From assembly GCF_019091085.1 (NCBI RefSeq), contig NZ_JAGXJY010000005.1, positions 124,001 to 188,000 of the forward strand: 64,000 nt of DNA, given 5' to 3'. The DNA is from Mesorhizobium sp. GbtcB19 (lineage in GTDB: Bacteria > Pseudomonadota > Alphaproteobacteria > Rhizobiales > Rhizobiaceae). The position numbers and the translations under genes were made by a program. Of this stretch, positions 36,179 through 44,912 are shown in pieces. Below the pieces are notes generated by a model. The model searched no databases and had not been told where the DNA came from. It worked only from the letters and a program-made list of their open reading frames with translations. Position 1 is the stretch's first letter. Each line of letters begins with the position of its first letter.

Positions 36179-38287
36179 ATGACTGCTGATGCAGCACGCA
36201 CCGATATGCACGGCTCGCGTCCGGGCGGCGCCGCGATGGCGGCCGTCCATGTCGTGCGCCGCCTGCGCGAGGCGGGCGACTGGCAGCGCGAAATGGACGG
36301 CATACTGGAGACGATGTGCCGACGCATGGATTGCCAGCGCGGCATCCTCTTCCGCCTGCGCGAACTGCCGGGCGAAGGCTTCGCCCAGTCCGTCGCCGCT
36401 TATTGGATCGACCCGGATTTCGGCGGCGAGTTGGCCTCGCCCACGGTGATCATGCAGTCGATCATCAATTCGGACTCGCTCTTGGAGAGGCTGCAGGAAG
36501 ACGAGCGGCAGGGCAAGATCTTCTCCGGACACACGCGCGACCTCGACGGGTTCCTGCGGACCGATTTCGAGAAGCAGAACATCAAGTCGTTCCTGTCGGT
36601 TTCTGTCTTCGCGCATGGCCACCTCTGGGGCACGCTGGCCGTCAACGACTGCGTCGGCGAGCGCGCATGGACGGACGAGGAAGAAGCGACGCTGCACATC
36701 ATCGCCCTGGCGATCGGCGACGCCATCGAGCGCTCGCCCTCCGAGGCGCATGCCAGCGAGGTGATCCGCCGCACCATGCTGCAGGCTTCACTCGACGCCA
36801 TCATCGTCATCGACGAGGCGGGCTCGATCATCGAGTTCAATCCGGCGGCCGAGAAGATGTTCGGTTTTCCGCGCAGCGCCATCCTCGGCAAGGACCTGCT
36901 CAACACCATCGTCCCGATCTACTACCGCAAGGGCTATGCCTCGGGCGCCGAATACATGGCCGGCCGCGGCGCGCCGATGGTCGGCCAGCGGCTGGAGACG
37001 GTCACGCAGAACGCCGCCGGCGAGATCTTTCCGATCGAATTGACGGCAACGGAGATGCGCGTCGCCGACCGCCGCCTGATCTTCGGCTCGATCCGCGACC
37101 TGCGCGAAAAACTGCACGCCGAGGAAGAGATCAACCGCCAGCGCGAGAAACTGCACCAGAACGAAAAGATGGCGGCGATGGGCTCGCTGCTCGCCGGCGT
37201 CTCGCATGAGCTCAACAACCCGCTGGCGGTGGTGGTGGCGCAGTCGACGCTTCTGCATGAATTCGCCGGCGACCCGCAAACAAAAGTGCGCGCCGAGAAG
37301 GTGCGCGCCGCCGCCGAGCGCTGCGGCCGTATCGTCAAGAGCTTCCTGTCGATGGTGCGGCTGCACCCGACCGAGCAGGCCGAGACCGATCTCAACCAGG
37401 TGATGCGCTCGGCGCTCGAAGTCACCGCCTATGGCGCGCGCTCCAGCGGCATCATCATCGACACCGATTTCGCCACCGGGCCGCTGCTTGCCATGGCCGA
37501 CGCCGACCACATCACCCAGGTGGCGGCGAACTTCCTCATCAACAGCCAGCATGCGCTGGTCGGCGTCACCGGCGAGCGCACCATCAAGGTGCGAACCTTC
37601 CGCAACGAGCGCGGCAATCCGGGCTTCTCCGTCGAGGACAATGGCCCGGGCATTCCCGAGGCGATCCGCTCGCGCATCTTCGAATCCTATTTCACCACCA
37701 AGCCGGTCGGGGTCGGCACCGGCATCGGCCTGTCGATCTCGAAATCGATCGTCGAGCGCCACCACGGCAATATCTGGTTCGAGGAGGTGCAGCCGCATGG
37801 CGCCCGCTTCGTCGTGCAATTGCCGGCGATTGCCGGCGGTGCCGCAAGCGCGGGTGAAGGGCCGGCGCGCTCGAGCGGATTGCGCCATGCATTGATTATC
37901 GACGACGAGCCCGACGTCGCGGGTTCGCTTTCGGATATACTGGAGCTGATGGGGCTGAAGTCGCGCGTGGTGGCAAGCTGGACATCCGCCGCCGATGTGC
38001 TCACCGGCCATATGCCGCCGGACATCGTCTTTTCCGACCTGCGGATGCCGGGCATCAGCGGCATAGCGATCTACCGTGAGCTGCTCGCGCAGCAGCCCGC
38101 TCTGGCCAAGCGCTTCGTGCTGGTGACCGGCGACCTTATCGGCGCCAAGGCTGAGATCGAGGCGCTGCCGCCGCAACAGCGGCCGCAGATCCTGGAGAAG
38201 CCGTTTTCGACACTCGACGTCCGCGGTATCCTCTCGACCATCGCCGACGCGGCCGCGGCTGCGGCCGACAACGGCGCGCATATCTGA
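36179..38287 (+). CDS. hybrid sensor histidine kinase (GAF-PAS-HisKA-HATPase-REC)
   Basis: The 702-aa cytoplasmic kinase has no membrane helices. A GAF-like domain lies at about residues 20-180 and a PAS domain at about 195-310 (IIVIDEAGSIIEFNPAAEKM). A short coiled coil precedes the HisKA with His343 (GVSHELNNPLAVV). An HATPase follows (NFLINSQHAL, EDNGPGIPE, GTGIGLSISKSI), then a C-terminal receiver with Asp620 (DIVFSDLRMPG). The signal is probably intracellular. It is co-transcribed with the OmpR-type regulator, although the attached receiver suggests an additional or alternative phosphate path. Confidence 0.93.
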   Translation: MTADAARTDMHGSRPGGAAMAAVHVVRRLREAGDWQREMDGILETMCRRMDCQRGILFRLRELPGEGFAQSVAAYWIDPDFGGELASPTVIMQSIINSDSLLERLQEDERQGKIFSGHTRDLDGFLRTDFEKQNIKSFLSVSVFAHGHLWGTLAVNDCVGERAWTDEEEATLHIIALAIGDAIERSPSEAHASEVIRRTMLQASLDAIIVIDEAGSIIEFNPAAEKMFGFPRSAILGKDLLNTIVPIYYRKGYASGAEYMAGRGAPMVGQRLETVTQNAAGEIFPIELTATEMRVADRRLIFGSIRDLREKLHAEEEINRQREKLHQNEKMAAMGSLLAGVSHELNNPLAVVVAQSTLLHEFAGDPQTKVRAEKVRAAAERCGRIVKSFLSMVRLHPTEQAETDLNQVMRSALEVTAYGARSSGIIIDTDFATGPLLAMADADHITQVAANFLINSQHALVGVTGERTIKVRTFRNERGNPGFSVEDNGPGIPEAIRSRIFESYFTTKPVGVGTGIGLSISKSIVERHHGNIWFEEVQPHGARFVVQLPAIAGGAASAGEGPARSSGLRHALIIDDEPDVAGSLSDILELMGLKSRVVASWTSAADVLTGHMPPDIVFSDLRMPGISGIAIYRELLAQQPALAKRFVLVTGDLIGAKAEIEALPPQQRPQILEKPFSTLDVRGILSTIADAAAAAADNGAHI

Positions 38288-38343
38288 GCCCATATCTCAA
38301 AAGAGGCGTAGCCTCGCCTTCATGTCGCGCCGCCCCAGGCTCT

Positions 38344-38473
38344 GTCGAGATTCAGGTCAGGCTGAGTCGAAAATGGTGGGTTCCGAGAACCGGAGCGGAG
38401 CGTGCTTGAAGCACGTGAGCACCGGAAGCGGAGGAACGCGCCATTTGCAGACCAGCCTCACCTGAATATCGAC
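38344..38473. repeat. 130-bp intergenic inverted repeat (family C)
   Basis: The outer arms GTCGAGATTCAGGTCAGGCTG (38344-38364) and its complement at 38453-38473 match at 19 of 21 bases. The centre holds the palindrome CGTGCTTGAAGCACG (38401-38415). The unit lies between the hybrid kinase and a convergent gene. The composition resembles rhizobial intergenic mosaic elements, but no second copy was seen in this window. Confidence 0.65.
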
Positions 38474-38478
38474 CGAGC

Positions 38479-38521
38479 CGAAAAAAAGAGGCTCCCGACC
38501 GATTTTCGCGGCGGGAGCCTG
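38479..38521 (-). terminator. rho-independent terminator of the 136-aa secreted protein gene
   Basis: On the minus strand AGGCTCCCG and CGGGAGCCT form a stem around a loop containing AAAATC, followed by CTCTTTTTTTCGG. It lies about 35 bp after the stop at 38556. Confidence 0.8.
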
Positions 38522-38555
38522 ACTGGAGCGCAGGAGGGCGCGCTCAGGGGAGGAC

Positions 38556-38966
38556 TTAAAAAACGTTCGGCGTGTTGGTGAGCGGCGCGGCGTTGGCGAT
38601 CATGCGTATCGCGCGCTCCCGGTGCTGGCCGGACTGCTCGGCGATGGCGCGCAGGCAGTCGACGCTCTCGGCGCCCCAATTCTGGCCCTTGCAGGCAAAG
38701 TCGATCGAGCGCTCCGGCAGGCGGGCGGTCTTGAGCGTGGTCTGCGCGCCCTCGACGACATTGGCCGGCGGATCGATCGAGGCGAAAGCCGGTCCGGAGG
38801 CTGGAGCAACCAGCATGCCGACGAAGGCGCAGGCGCCGATCAGCATGAACATCGCCATCGGATGGTCGCTGGCGCGCTGACGCAGCGCCAGCTTCGGCCG
38901 GCGGTCATTACGCTCCGGGCCATTCAACCGTCGGCTGGCATCGGCAATGCGGACTTTCGCGAACAT
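38556..38966 (-). CDS. hypothetical membrane-anchored or secreted protein
   Basis: The 136-aa protein has a basic N-terminus (residues 1-35), one hydrophobic helix at about 37-62, and a soluble C-terminal part with two Cys (FACKGQNWGAESVDCLRA) and several Arg. AAGGGAAC precedes the ATG by seven bases, and a good terminator follows. These signals make it a real gene, but no domain is recognised. Confidence 0.7.
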   Translation of the reverse strand: MFAKVRIADASRRLNGPERNDRRPKLALRQRASDHPMAMFMLIGACAFVGMLVAPASGPAFASIDPPANVVEGAQTTLKTARLPERSIDFACKGQNWGAESVDCLRAIAEQSGQHRERAIRMIANAAPLTNTPNVF

Positions 38967-39416
38967 CGGTTTGTTCCCTTCATTATCTTTCTTTTTGGCT
39001 ATGAAACGAACTTAATCGCACCAGGTAACAGCCGAATGATTGCGACAAGTGCCTGTGTAACAGGATTGAAACAGGCGCTGGCTTCTCCGCCCTGCCGCAA
39101 CCATGCTGTCGAAGCTGGTCGCGGGACTTGTGCGCCCGTCGCGCCCGGCCGACTGTAAACGGTCTCACACAGCACGCTGAACCGAGGATCTCCGCTCGCC
39201 TGGGCGACGTCGAAACAGGCCTTCCGCGACGTGGCGATCCGCGGTCGGAATCGCAGTTTCGCTTCCTCGATTAAGGCCCGGATTTTCCGGGATTTTTCCG
39301 GCTCAGGCGAACTTGAAATCGCCGCCATGGAATTTCCATATTCACACAAGCCATTGCATTTCAATAAGAAATATGCTTATATTGAATGAGTATTCAACAA
39401 AAAGAAGAGCATATCC
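38967..39416. other. 450-bp intergenic region upstream of the Rieske gene
   Basis: The part near 39417 holds the TetR-type palindrome (see 39382-39397) in AT-rich DNA. A 121-codon minus-strand ORF (38999-39364) is open, but it has no ribosome-binding site or recognised domain and overlaps the AT-rich promoter region, so I do not call it. No terminator or EcfG box was found. Confidence 0.5.
39382..39397. promoter_or_regulatory. TetR-type operator 1 (Rieske gene)
   Basis: TTGAATGAGTATTCAA is a perfect 6-4-6 palindrome 20 bp upstream of the Rieske ATG. It shares the form KTGAAY-N4-RTTCAA with sites at 42975, 51181 and 59451 and resembles BetI boxes, which contain TTGAAY/RTTCAA half sites. Confidence 0.75.
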
Positions 39417-40619
39417 ATGAACCCGCACCTCCGTGACGTGGCGATCCCCAACGATTGGGACCGGCGGGGTTTGCCGGGGTGGAGTTACCATTCCAACGCC
39501 CTCCTCGAGCTTGAGAAGGAATACGTCTTTCGCAATCACTGGCAGATCGCCGGCCATGTCTCCGACGTGCCCAATCCGGGCGATTATCTGACCATGGACG
39601 TCATTGGCGAGCGCGCGCTGATCGTGCGCGGCAAGGACGGCGTCGTGCGCGCCTTCAACAACATGTGCCGCCATCGCGGCAGCCGTGTCGTTGCCGACAG
39701 CCAGGGCAGTTGCAAGAACGCGCTGGTCTGCCCATTCCATGGCTGGGTCTACAATCTCGATGGCACGCTGCGCGGTGCGGCCCGTCCGCGCTCCTTCCCC
39801 GAGCTCGACAAGACCGAGTTCGGCCTGATGCCGCTCGACCTCGAAATCTGGATGGGCTTCATCTTCATCCGCTTCCGCAAGGGCGGCCCGCAGCCTTCGG
39901 TGGCAGAGCTGCTGAAGCCGATCGAAGCCGAAATGGCGCATTACAATATCGCCGACATGGTTCCGTCCTGGGGTATCTGGACGCAGAAATCGCCGGTCAA
40001 CTGGAAGTCGGTGCGCGACGTCGACAACGAAGGCTACCACGTCGCCATGGCGCATCCGGCGCTGCAGGACCTCTATGGCGCGACCTATTTCGACGAGCCG
40101 TTCATCAACGGCGTGTCGCGCTCCTTCGCCACGTACAATCCGCATGCCGGACGGCGCTGGAGCGTGCGAGAATATATCAAGCTGGCGCCCGACGCTTCGC
40201 ACCTGCCGGAGCATCTGCGCAAGGCCTGGATCTATTACGGCATCTTCCCCAACAACGCGCTGTCGATCATGCCGGAGTCCGTGCAGTTCTATCAGGAGTT
40301 TCCGCTGTCCACCGGCGAGACGCTGCTGCGCGGCGCGATCTACCGCTACAAGGACGAGACGCGCGAACAGGCCGCGGCGCGCTACCTCGCCTACCGCATC
40401 GATCGCGACACCATGAACGAGGACGTCCAGCTTTCGGTCTGGTCGAACGAATCCATGCTGTCGGAAGCTTTTGAAGGCTTCTACCTGTCGGATTTGGAGT
40501 ACGGCGTGCGCACCCACCACGACCATCTGCGCCGGCAGGTCCCGGTGCTGAACCTGGAGACGGCGCCGGAGGAGAAGGACATGTGGGGCCTGAACGACGC
40601 GCTGAGGTCGAGGGGGTAG
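39417..40619 (+). CDS. Rieske non-heme iron oxygenase, alpha subunit (putative N-demethylase)
   Basis: The 400-aa protein has a Rieske [2Fe-2S] motif (CRHRGS and CPFHGW) in its N-terminal third. A C-terminal catalytic domain carries the mononuclear iron facial triad region (DVDNEGYHVAMAHPAL). Overall it resembles the GbcA/carnitine/stachydrine oxygenase branch that attacks N-methyl groups, rather than benzoate-type enzymes. No ferredoxin reductase is encoded nearby. A palindromic operator sits right in front of it. The substrate is inferred from context only. Confidence 0.88.
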   Translation: MNPHLRDVAIPNDWDRRGLPGWSYHSNALLELEKEYVFRNHWQIAGHVSDVPNPGDYLTMDVIGERALIVRGKDGVVRAFNNMCRHRGSRVVADSQGSCKNALVCPFHGWVYNLDGTLRGAARPRSFPELDKTEFGLMPLDLEIWMGFIFIRFRKGGPQPSVAELLKPIEAEMAHYNIADMVPSWGIWTQKSPVNWKSVRDVDNEGYHVAMAHPALQDLYGATYFDEPFINGVSRSFATYNPHAGRRWSVREYIKLAPDASHLPEHLRKAWIYYGIFPNNALSIMPESVQFYQEFPLSTGETLLRGAIYRYKDETREQAAARYLAYRIDRDTMNEDVQLSVWSNESMLSEAFEGFYLSDLEYGVRTHHDHLRRQVPVLNLETAPEEKDMWGLNDALRSRG

Positions 40620-40620
40620 C

Positions 40621-40685
40621 CCCTCTTCCTTCTCCCCGTTCCACGGCGGAAGGTGCCCGAAGAGCGAATGAGGGCAGCGCCAACG
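40621..40685. repeat. fragment of family B repeat (CTTCTCCCC type)
   Basis: CCTTCTCCCCGTTCCACGG, then GGAAGGTGCCCGAAGAGCG and AATGAGGGC, follow the order of the longer family B element at 57250-57400, degenerated. It starts one base after the Rieske stop. Confidence 0.5.
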
Positions 40686-40796
40686 TCTTGCGATTGGGTA
40701 GTGCATCAGTTGCGGCTCGCTATGGCTGGGTAGCGCCATCTGGACACCAGGCCCTAGGAGTCGCATCCTCTTCTTGGAAGAAGGGGAAGACTTGCA

Positions 40797-41231
40797 ATGA
40801 CTAGCGAAATCAGGGCTAACCCAGTTTACGCAGCCAAAGACTATCCCCTTATACGCAAGCTTTCAGATGATGACATGCCGGCGACTTGGGAAGAGTGGCG
40901 ATCCGCTTTTGAAAAGTTGGAAGCGGAAAATAGGCAACAGCATTCAATTGCCTGCAGAGTCCGCGTTCACGCCGGAAAATTCAAAGCATGGCTGGAAGCC
41001 AACTCACTTTCGGGTTCGGAACGTACGCGACAGCGCTATGCTCAAGAGCGGCTAGACATGAAGCGGGCGCGACAGGCGGAGCGCCGCGCGATGGAGCGAA
41101 TGCCAATCGTCTTTCCGGAAATGCCAAGACGTGTGGAGAGCGACCAAACCAATACTCGCTCGTTCGGCTTGATCCATGCGGTTATAGCCGGCTTGGTCCT
41201 CGCATGGCTGGCACATCATTGGCTTGGTTGA
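40797..41231 (+). CDS. hypothetical protein with C-terminal membrane helix
   Basis: The 144-aa protein is rich in Arg, Glu and Gln in a helical middle part (LDMKRARQAERRAMERM). It ends in one membrane segment (HAVIAGLVLAWLAHHWLG). It is less GC-rich than its neighbours, which may mark recent acquisition. It has repeat fragments on both sides. No domain is recognised. Confidence 0.55.
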   Translation: MTSEIRANPVYAAKDYPLIRKLSDDDMPATWEEWRSAFEKLEAENRQQHSIACRVRVHAGKFKAWLEANSLSGSERTRQRYAQERLDMKRARQAERRAMERMPIVFPEMPRRVESDQTNTRSFGLIHAVIAGLVLAWLAHHWLG

Positions 41232-41404
41232 ACATAGTCCTGCGTGCGATCCATGAGGGCCGGACAGTCGCACTACCTGCGATTGGCTAACCTAACCTTA
41301 GAAGCCTTGCGACTGAAATCGCGTAAGCCGGCGTTGCACCCACTAGTGGCGTATCACCTCAGGCGCATAATTCCTTCACGCACGGTCGACCGCCAAAGTC
41401 GGCG

Positions 41405-41460
41405 CCGCCCCTCATCCGCCCGTTGGGCACCTTCTCCCCGTAAACGGGGAGAAGGAAAGA
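41405..41460. repeat. fragment of family B repeat
   Basis: CCCCTCATCCGCCCG, then CACCTTCTCCCCGTAAACGG and GGAGAAGG, is an inverted-order copy of the family B element at 57250-57400. The last part forms a hairpin (CTTCTCCCCG/CGGGGAGAAG) just downstream of the aminotransferase stop, where it could act in termination. Confidence 0.65.
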
Positions 41461-41466
41461 GGCTAA

Positions 41467-42885
41467 TCACCCCCGCCACACCCCCTCATTCCTCAGGTCA
41501 TCCATCGTCCGCGAAATGCCCTCGCGCAGGATCGCCACCATATCGTCGACCTGTTCATGCGAAATGATCAGCGGCGGCGACATCACGCACATGTTGATCA
41601 GCGGCCGCACCAGAAGGCCGAGCTCGTGGCAATGCGCGTCGATGCGTTTTCCGACATTCTTGTCGAGCTGCAGCGGGTCCTTGCTCTCACGGTCGGCGAC
41701 GCATTCGACGCAAGCCATCAGGCCGAGGCCGCGCACCTCGCCGACCAGCGGCAGCTCTTCCAGCGTCTTCAGTTGCGCCTGGAAATAGGGCGCGATGTCG
41801 CGGGTGTGCTGAAGCACGCCCTCATCCAGCAGGTCGAGGTTCTTCAACGCCACAGCGCAGCCGATCGGATGGCTGGTGTAGGTGAGGCCATGGCCGAACA
41901 GCGCGTCCGGGTGGTTGGAGCGGCGCAGTTCTTCCAGCAGCCGTTCCGAGATGATGACGCCGCCGAGCGGGAAATAGCCCGATGTCACGCCCTTGGCGAA
42001 GGTGATCATGTCCGGATCGATGCCGAACACGTCGCCCGAGGCAAAGACGTGGCCGAGCCGTCCGAAGCCGGTCACCACCTCGTCCGAGACATAGAGGATG
42101 TCGTTGTCGCGGCAGATCGCGCGGATGCGCTTGAGATACCCGTCCGGCGGCACGATGACGCCGCCCGAGGCCTGCACCGGCTCGCCGACGAAGGCGCCGA
42201 TGCGGTCGGCGCCGACGCGCGCGATCGTGTCGCGGAACTGGTCGACCAGGAAATCGGTGAAGGCAGCGATGCTCATGCCCTTCGGCCGGCGGAACGGGTC
42301 GGGCGAGGACAGCTTGATCACCAGATCGCTTGCACCGTCCATCCAGTCGTGATCGCGCGGACGGCCGTTGAGCGAGGCCGACAGATAGGTCGAGCCATGA
42401 TAGGCGCCGCCGCGGCTCAGGATCAGCTTCTTCTCCGGCCGTCCCCGCACATTGTTGTAGAACTGCATGAAGCGCAGCGCCGTCTCCACCGCCGACGAGC
42501 CGCCGGTGGTGAAGAAGGTGTGGCTGAGGTCGCCCGGAGCGGCATCGGCGATGCGACTCGCAAGCTCGGCCGACGGCGCATTCATCGTGTACCAGGGCGT
42601 GTTGTAGGAGAGCGCCATCGCCTGGTCATACATGACCTTGGCCAGCTCCTCGCGGCGATGCCCGACATTGATGCACCACATGCCGGCCGGGCCGTCGATC
42701 AGCCGCTTGCCGGAGGCGTCGGTGATGTAGATGCCGTCGCCCTCGCCGATCAGCGTGCGCGCCTCGGCGCCGACCGAGCCGGCATAGGGCCAGGGCTGGA
42801 CGAGATGGCGCTTGGCGAGCTCGACCGCATCGTCATCGCCAGGCTCGATGAGTTCGTTTGCCTTGACCTTGCTTTGAGCCGCCAT
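41467..42885 (-). CDS. class III PLP-dependent aminotransferase (omega-amino acid/polyamine type)
   Basis: The 472-aa protein has the class III layout: TTGGSSAVETALRF for the phosphate site, SRGGAYHGST, DEVVTGFGRLG, and the PLP lysine in FAKGVTSGYFPLGG. Close relatives use beta-alanine, putrescine or other terminal amines with pyruvate. It is divergent from the ABC permeases and shares the palindrome at 42975 with them. It would deaminate an imported amine or its breakdown product. Confidence 0.93.
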   Translation of the reverse strand: MAAQSKVKANELIEPGDDDAVELAKRHLVQPWPYAGSVGAEARTLIGEGDGIYITDASGKRLIDGPAGMWCINVGHRREELAKVMYDQAMALSYNTPWYTMNAPSAELASRIADAAPGDLSHTFFTTGGSSAVETALRFMQFYNNVRGRPEKKLILSRGGAYHGSTYLSASLNGRPRDHDWMDGASDLVIKLSSPDPFRRPKGMSIAAFTDFLVDQFRDTIARVGADRIGAFVGEPVQASGGVIVPPDGYLKRIRAICRDNDILYVSDEVVTGFGRLGHVFASGDVFGIDPDMITFAKGVTSGYFPLGGVIISERLLEELRRSNHPDALFGHGLTYTSHPIGCAVALKNLDLLDEGVLQHTRDIAPYFQAQLKTLEELPLVGEVRGLGLMACVECVADRESKDPLQLDKNVGKRIDAHCHELGLLVRPLINMCVMSPPLIISHEQVDDMVAILREGISRTMDDLRNEGVWRG

Positions 42886-42974
42886 CTTCGCCTCACATCA
42901 TCGGGTTGCAGAAAAATTGTCGCACATCAGACAGCGCGGAAAACCAAGGAAATTCGGCTTTTCATCACTTCATT

Positions 42975-42990
42975 TTGAATGTCCGTTCAA
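42975..42990. promoter_or_regulatory. TetR-type operator 2 (aminotransferase / ABC permeases)
   Basis: TTGAATGTCCGTTCAA lies between the divergent aminotransferase (90 bp away) and the first permease gene (187 bp away). It matches the same 16-bp form as the sites at 39382, 51181 and 59451. Confidence 0.75.
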
Positions 42991-43176
42991 TCAATATTGC
43001 AGAAATAGCGCTTGATTTCAATCGGCGGATACGCTCATGATGAAAGAAAGCCGGCAAGCCACGGAGCCATCGCGCTCCAAGCATAAATCGGGAACAGGCG
43101 GCCGGCGCCACGAATGGGAAGGCCGCATGGCGGGACAGTCCGAGCCAGCTACCGAAATCACGCCCGGAGCGCTGCA

Positions 43177-44094
43177 ATGACGGCCGCCGCGGAAGGGTCG
43201 CGCCCGTTGCGCATGGCGGGCGCCAGACGAAGTCCCCTTCTGCAATCGGAAGCCGTCCAAGGCTTTGCCCTGATCAGCCCGACCTTCGTTTACGCCCTTA
43301 TTCTGCTCGTCCTGCCGATCCTTGTGGTCATCGCGCATTCCTTCTGGACGCAGCACTACCTGACCATCGACCACACCTTCACGCTGGAGAACTATCGGAT
43401 CGCGCTGACCGAGCCGATCTACCGCGACCTACTCTGGCGCTCGCTCTACATCTCGCTGACGGTCAGCCTGCTCACCGTGGTGCTTGCCTATCCGATCGCC
43501 TATTTCATTTCCTTCCATGGCGGCCGCCACAAGAGCCTGTGGCTCTTCCTCATCACCATCCCGTTCTGGACCAGCTATTTGCTGCGCGTGATGTCGTGGA
43601 AGGTGATCCTCGGCTACAACGGCGTCTTGAATTCCGGCCTGATGGGCCTCGGCATCATCAGCGAGCCGTCGGATGCGCTGCTTTACAACTCCACCGCCGT
43701 CATCATCACGCTGACCCATGCCTGGGCGACCTTCGCCATCCTGCCGATCTTCGTCTCGCTGGAGAAGGTCGACCGCACACTGGTCGAGGCGGCGACCGAT
43801 CTCGGCGACGGGCCACTGCGCTCCTTCCTGCGCGTGACCTTGCCGCTGTCGGCGCCGGGTGTCATCTCGGCGGCGCTGATCGTCATGATTCCGACTGTCG
43901 GCGATTATGTCACGCCCAAGCTCGTCGGCGGCAAGGACGGCGTCATGATCGCCAATGCCATCCAGGCGCAGTTCGGCAAGGCGTCGAACTGGCCGCTGGG
44001 CGCCGCGCTTTCGGTCACCACCATGGTCATCGTCTCGCTGATGGCCGGCACCACCGTGCTGATCATTCGCGCCCTGCAGAGGCTGGCAAGATGA
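43177..44094 (+). CDS. ABC transporter permease, polyamine type (PotB-like)
   Basis: ATG 43177 (MTAAAEGSRPLRMAG) has GGAG upstream. The 305-aa protein has six membrane helices and the EAA loop (LVEAATDLGDGPLRSFLRVTLP). Its best general resemblance is to PotB of the spermidine/putrescine system. It overlaps the next permease by 4 bp. It forms the inner-membrane channel with the second permease. Confidence 0.93.
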   Translation: MTAAAEGSRPLRMAGARRSPLLQSEAVQGFALISPTFVYALILLVLPILVVIAHSFWTQHYLTIDHTFTLENYRIALTEPIYRDLLWRSLYISLTVSLLTVVLAYPIAYFISFHGGRHKSLWLFLITIPFWTSYLLRVMSWKVILGYNGVLNSGLMGLGIISEPSDALLYNSTAVIITLTHAWATFAILPIFVSLEKVDRTLVEAATDLGDGPLRSFLRVTLPLSAPGVISAALIVMIPTVGDYVTPKLVGGKDGVMIANAIQAQFGKASNWPLGAALSVTTMVIVSLMAGTTVLIIRALQRLAR

Positions 44095-44912
44095 CCGCGA
44101 TCAAACGTTTCCTACCAGGATGGCTGCCGACCTATGCAGGCCTCTACATCGTCTTCCTGTATCTGCCGGTGATCTTCCTGCCGATCTTCTCGATCAACAT
44201 CGCGGCGACGCCGAAATTCCCGCTCTCCGGCGCCACGCTTCAGTGGTATGAGGACCTGCCGCGCACGCCAGCGCTGATCGACGCCACCTGGAACAGCCTG
44301 ATGGTCGGCGTCTCCGCCTCGATCCTGTCGACGGTTCTCGGCATCCTCGCCGCCCGTTCGATCACCCGCTACCGCTATCCCGGCCGGCGCACCATCAACG
44401 GCCTGATCATGGCGCCGCTGGTGCTGCCCGAAGTGATCGTCGCCATCTCGATGCTCCTGGTGATGTTGCAGCTCGGCTTGAGCCTGTCGCTGTTCACGGT
44501 CGTGCTCGGCCATGTGCTGGTCTGCATCCCCTATTCGATGACGGTGCTGACCTCTGGCTTTGAAGGCTTCGACCGCAGCCTGGAAGAAGCGTCCGCCGAC
44601 CTCGGCGAGAGCGCCTTCGGCACGTTCCGGCGTGTGACGCTGCCGATGGTCGCGCCGGCGATCATCTCCAGTCTGCTCGTGTGCTTCACCATCTCGCTCG
44701 ATGAATTCATCATCGCCTTCTTCCTCACCGGCACCGAGGCGACGCTGCCGATCTACATCTGGGGGCAGCTGCGTTTCGCGGCGAAGCTGCCTGGCGTGCT
44801 GGCGCTGGGCACCTTGCTGCTCCTCGCGTCCTTCGTGCTGATGACTGTTGCCGAAATCCTGCGCCGCCGCGCGGCGAGACGCACCCAGAGTGAGGGAGGC
44901 CTCTATGCTTGA
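44091..44912 (+). CDS. ABC transporter permease, polyamine type (PotC-like)
   Basis: The start ATGA overlaps the stop of the first permease. The 273-aa protein has six helices and the EAA loop (LEEASADLGESAFGTFRRVTLP), as in PotC. Its 3' end overlaps the ATPase start by 8 bp, so the three genes are translationally coupled. Confidence 0.93.
   Translation: MTAIKRFLPGWLPTYAGLYIVFLYLPVIFLPIFSINIAATPKFPLSGATLQWYEDLPRTPALIDATWNSLMVGVSASILSTVLGILAARSITRYRYPGRRTINGLIMAPLVLPEVIVAISMLLVMLQLGLSLSLFTVVLGHVLVCIPYSMTVLTSGFEGFDRSLEEASADLGESAFGTFRRVTLPMVAPAIISSLLVCFTISLDEFIIAFFLTGTEATLPIYIWGQLRFAAKLPGVLALGTLLLLASFVLMTVAEILRRRAARRTQSEGGLYA

Noticed and set aside
35384..38293. Two long minus-strand frames opposite the response regulator and kinase
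   Set aside because: Antisense shadows with no recognisable product. The plus-strand two-component genes are complete.
38999..39364. 121-codon minus-strand ORF upstream of the Rieske gene
   Set aside because: No ribosome-binding site, no domain, and it ends in the AT-rich promoter and operator region of the Rieske gene. Kept only as a note in the gap entry.
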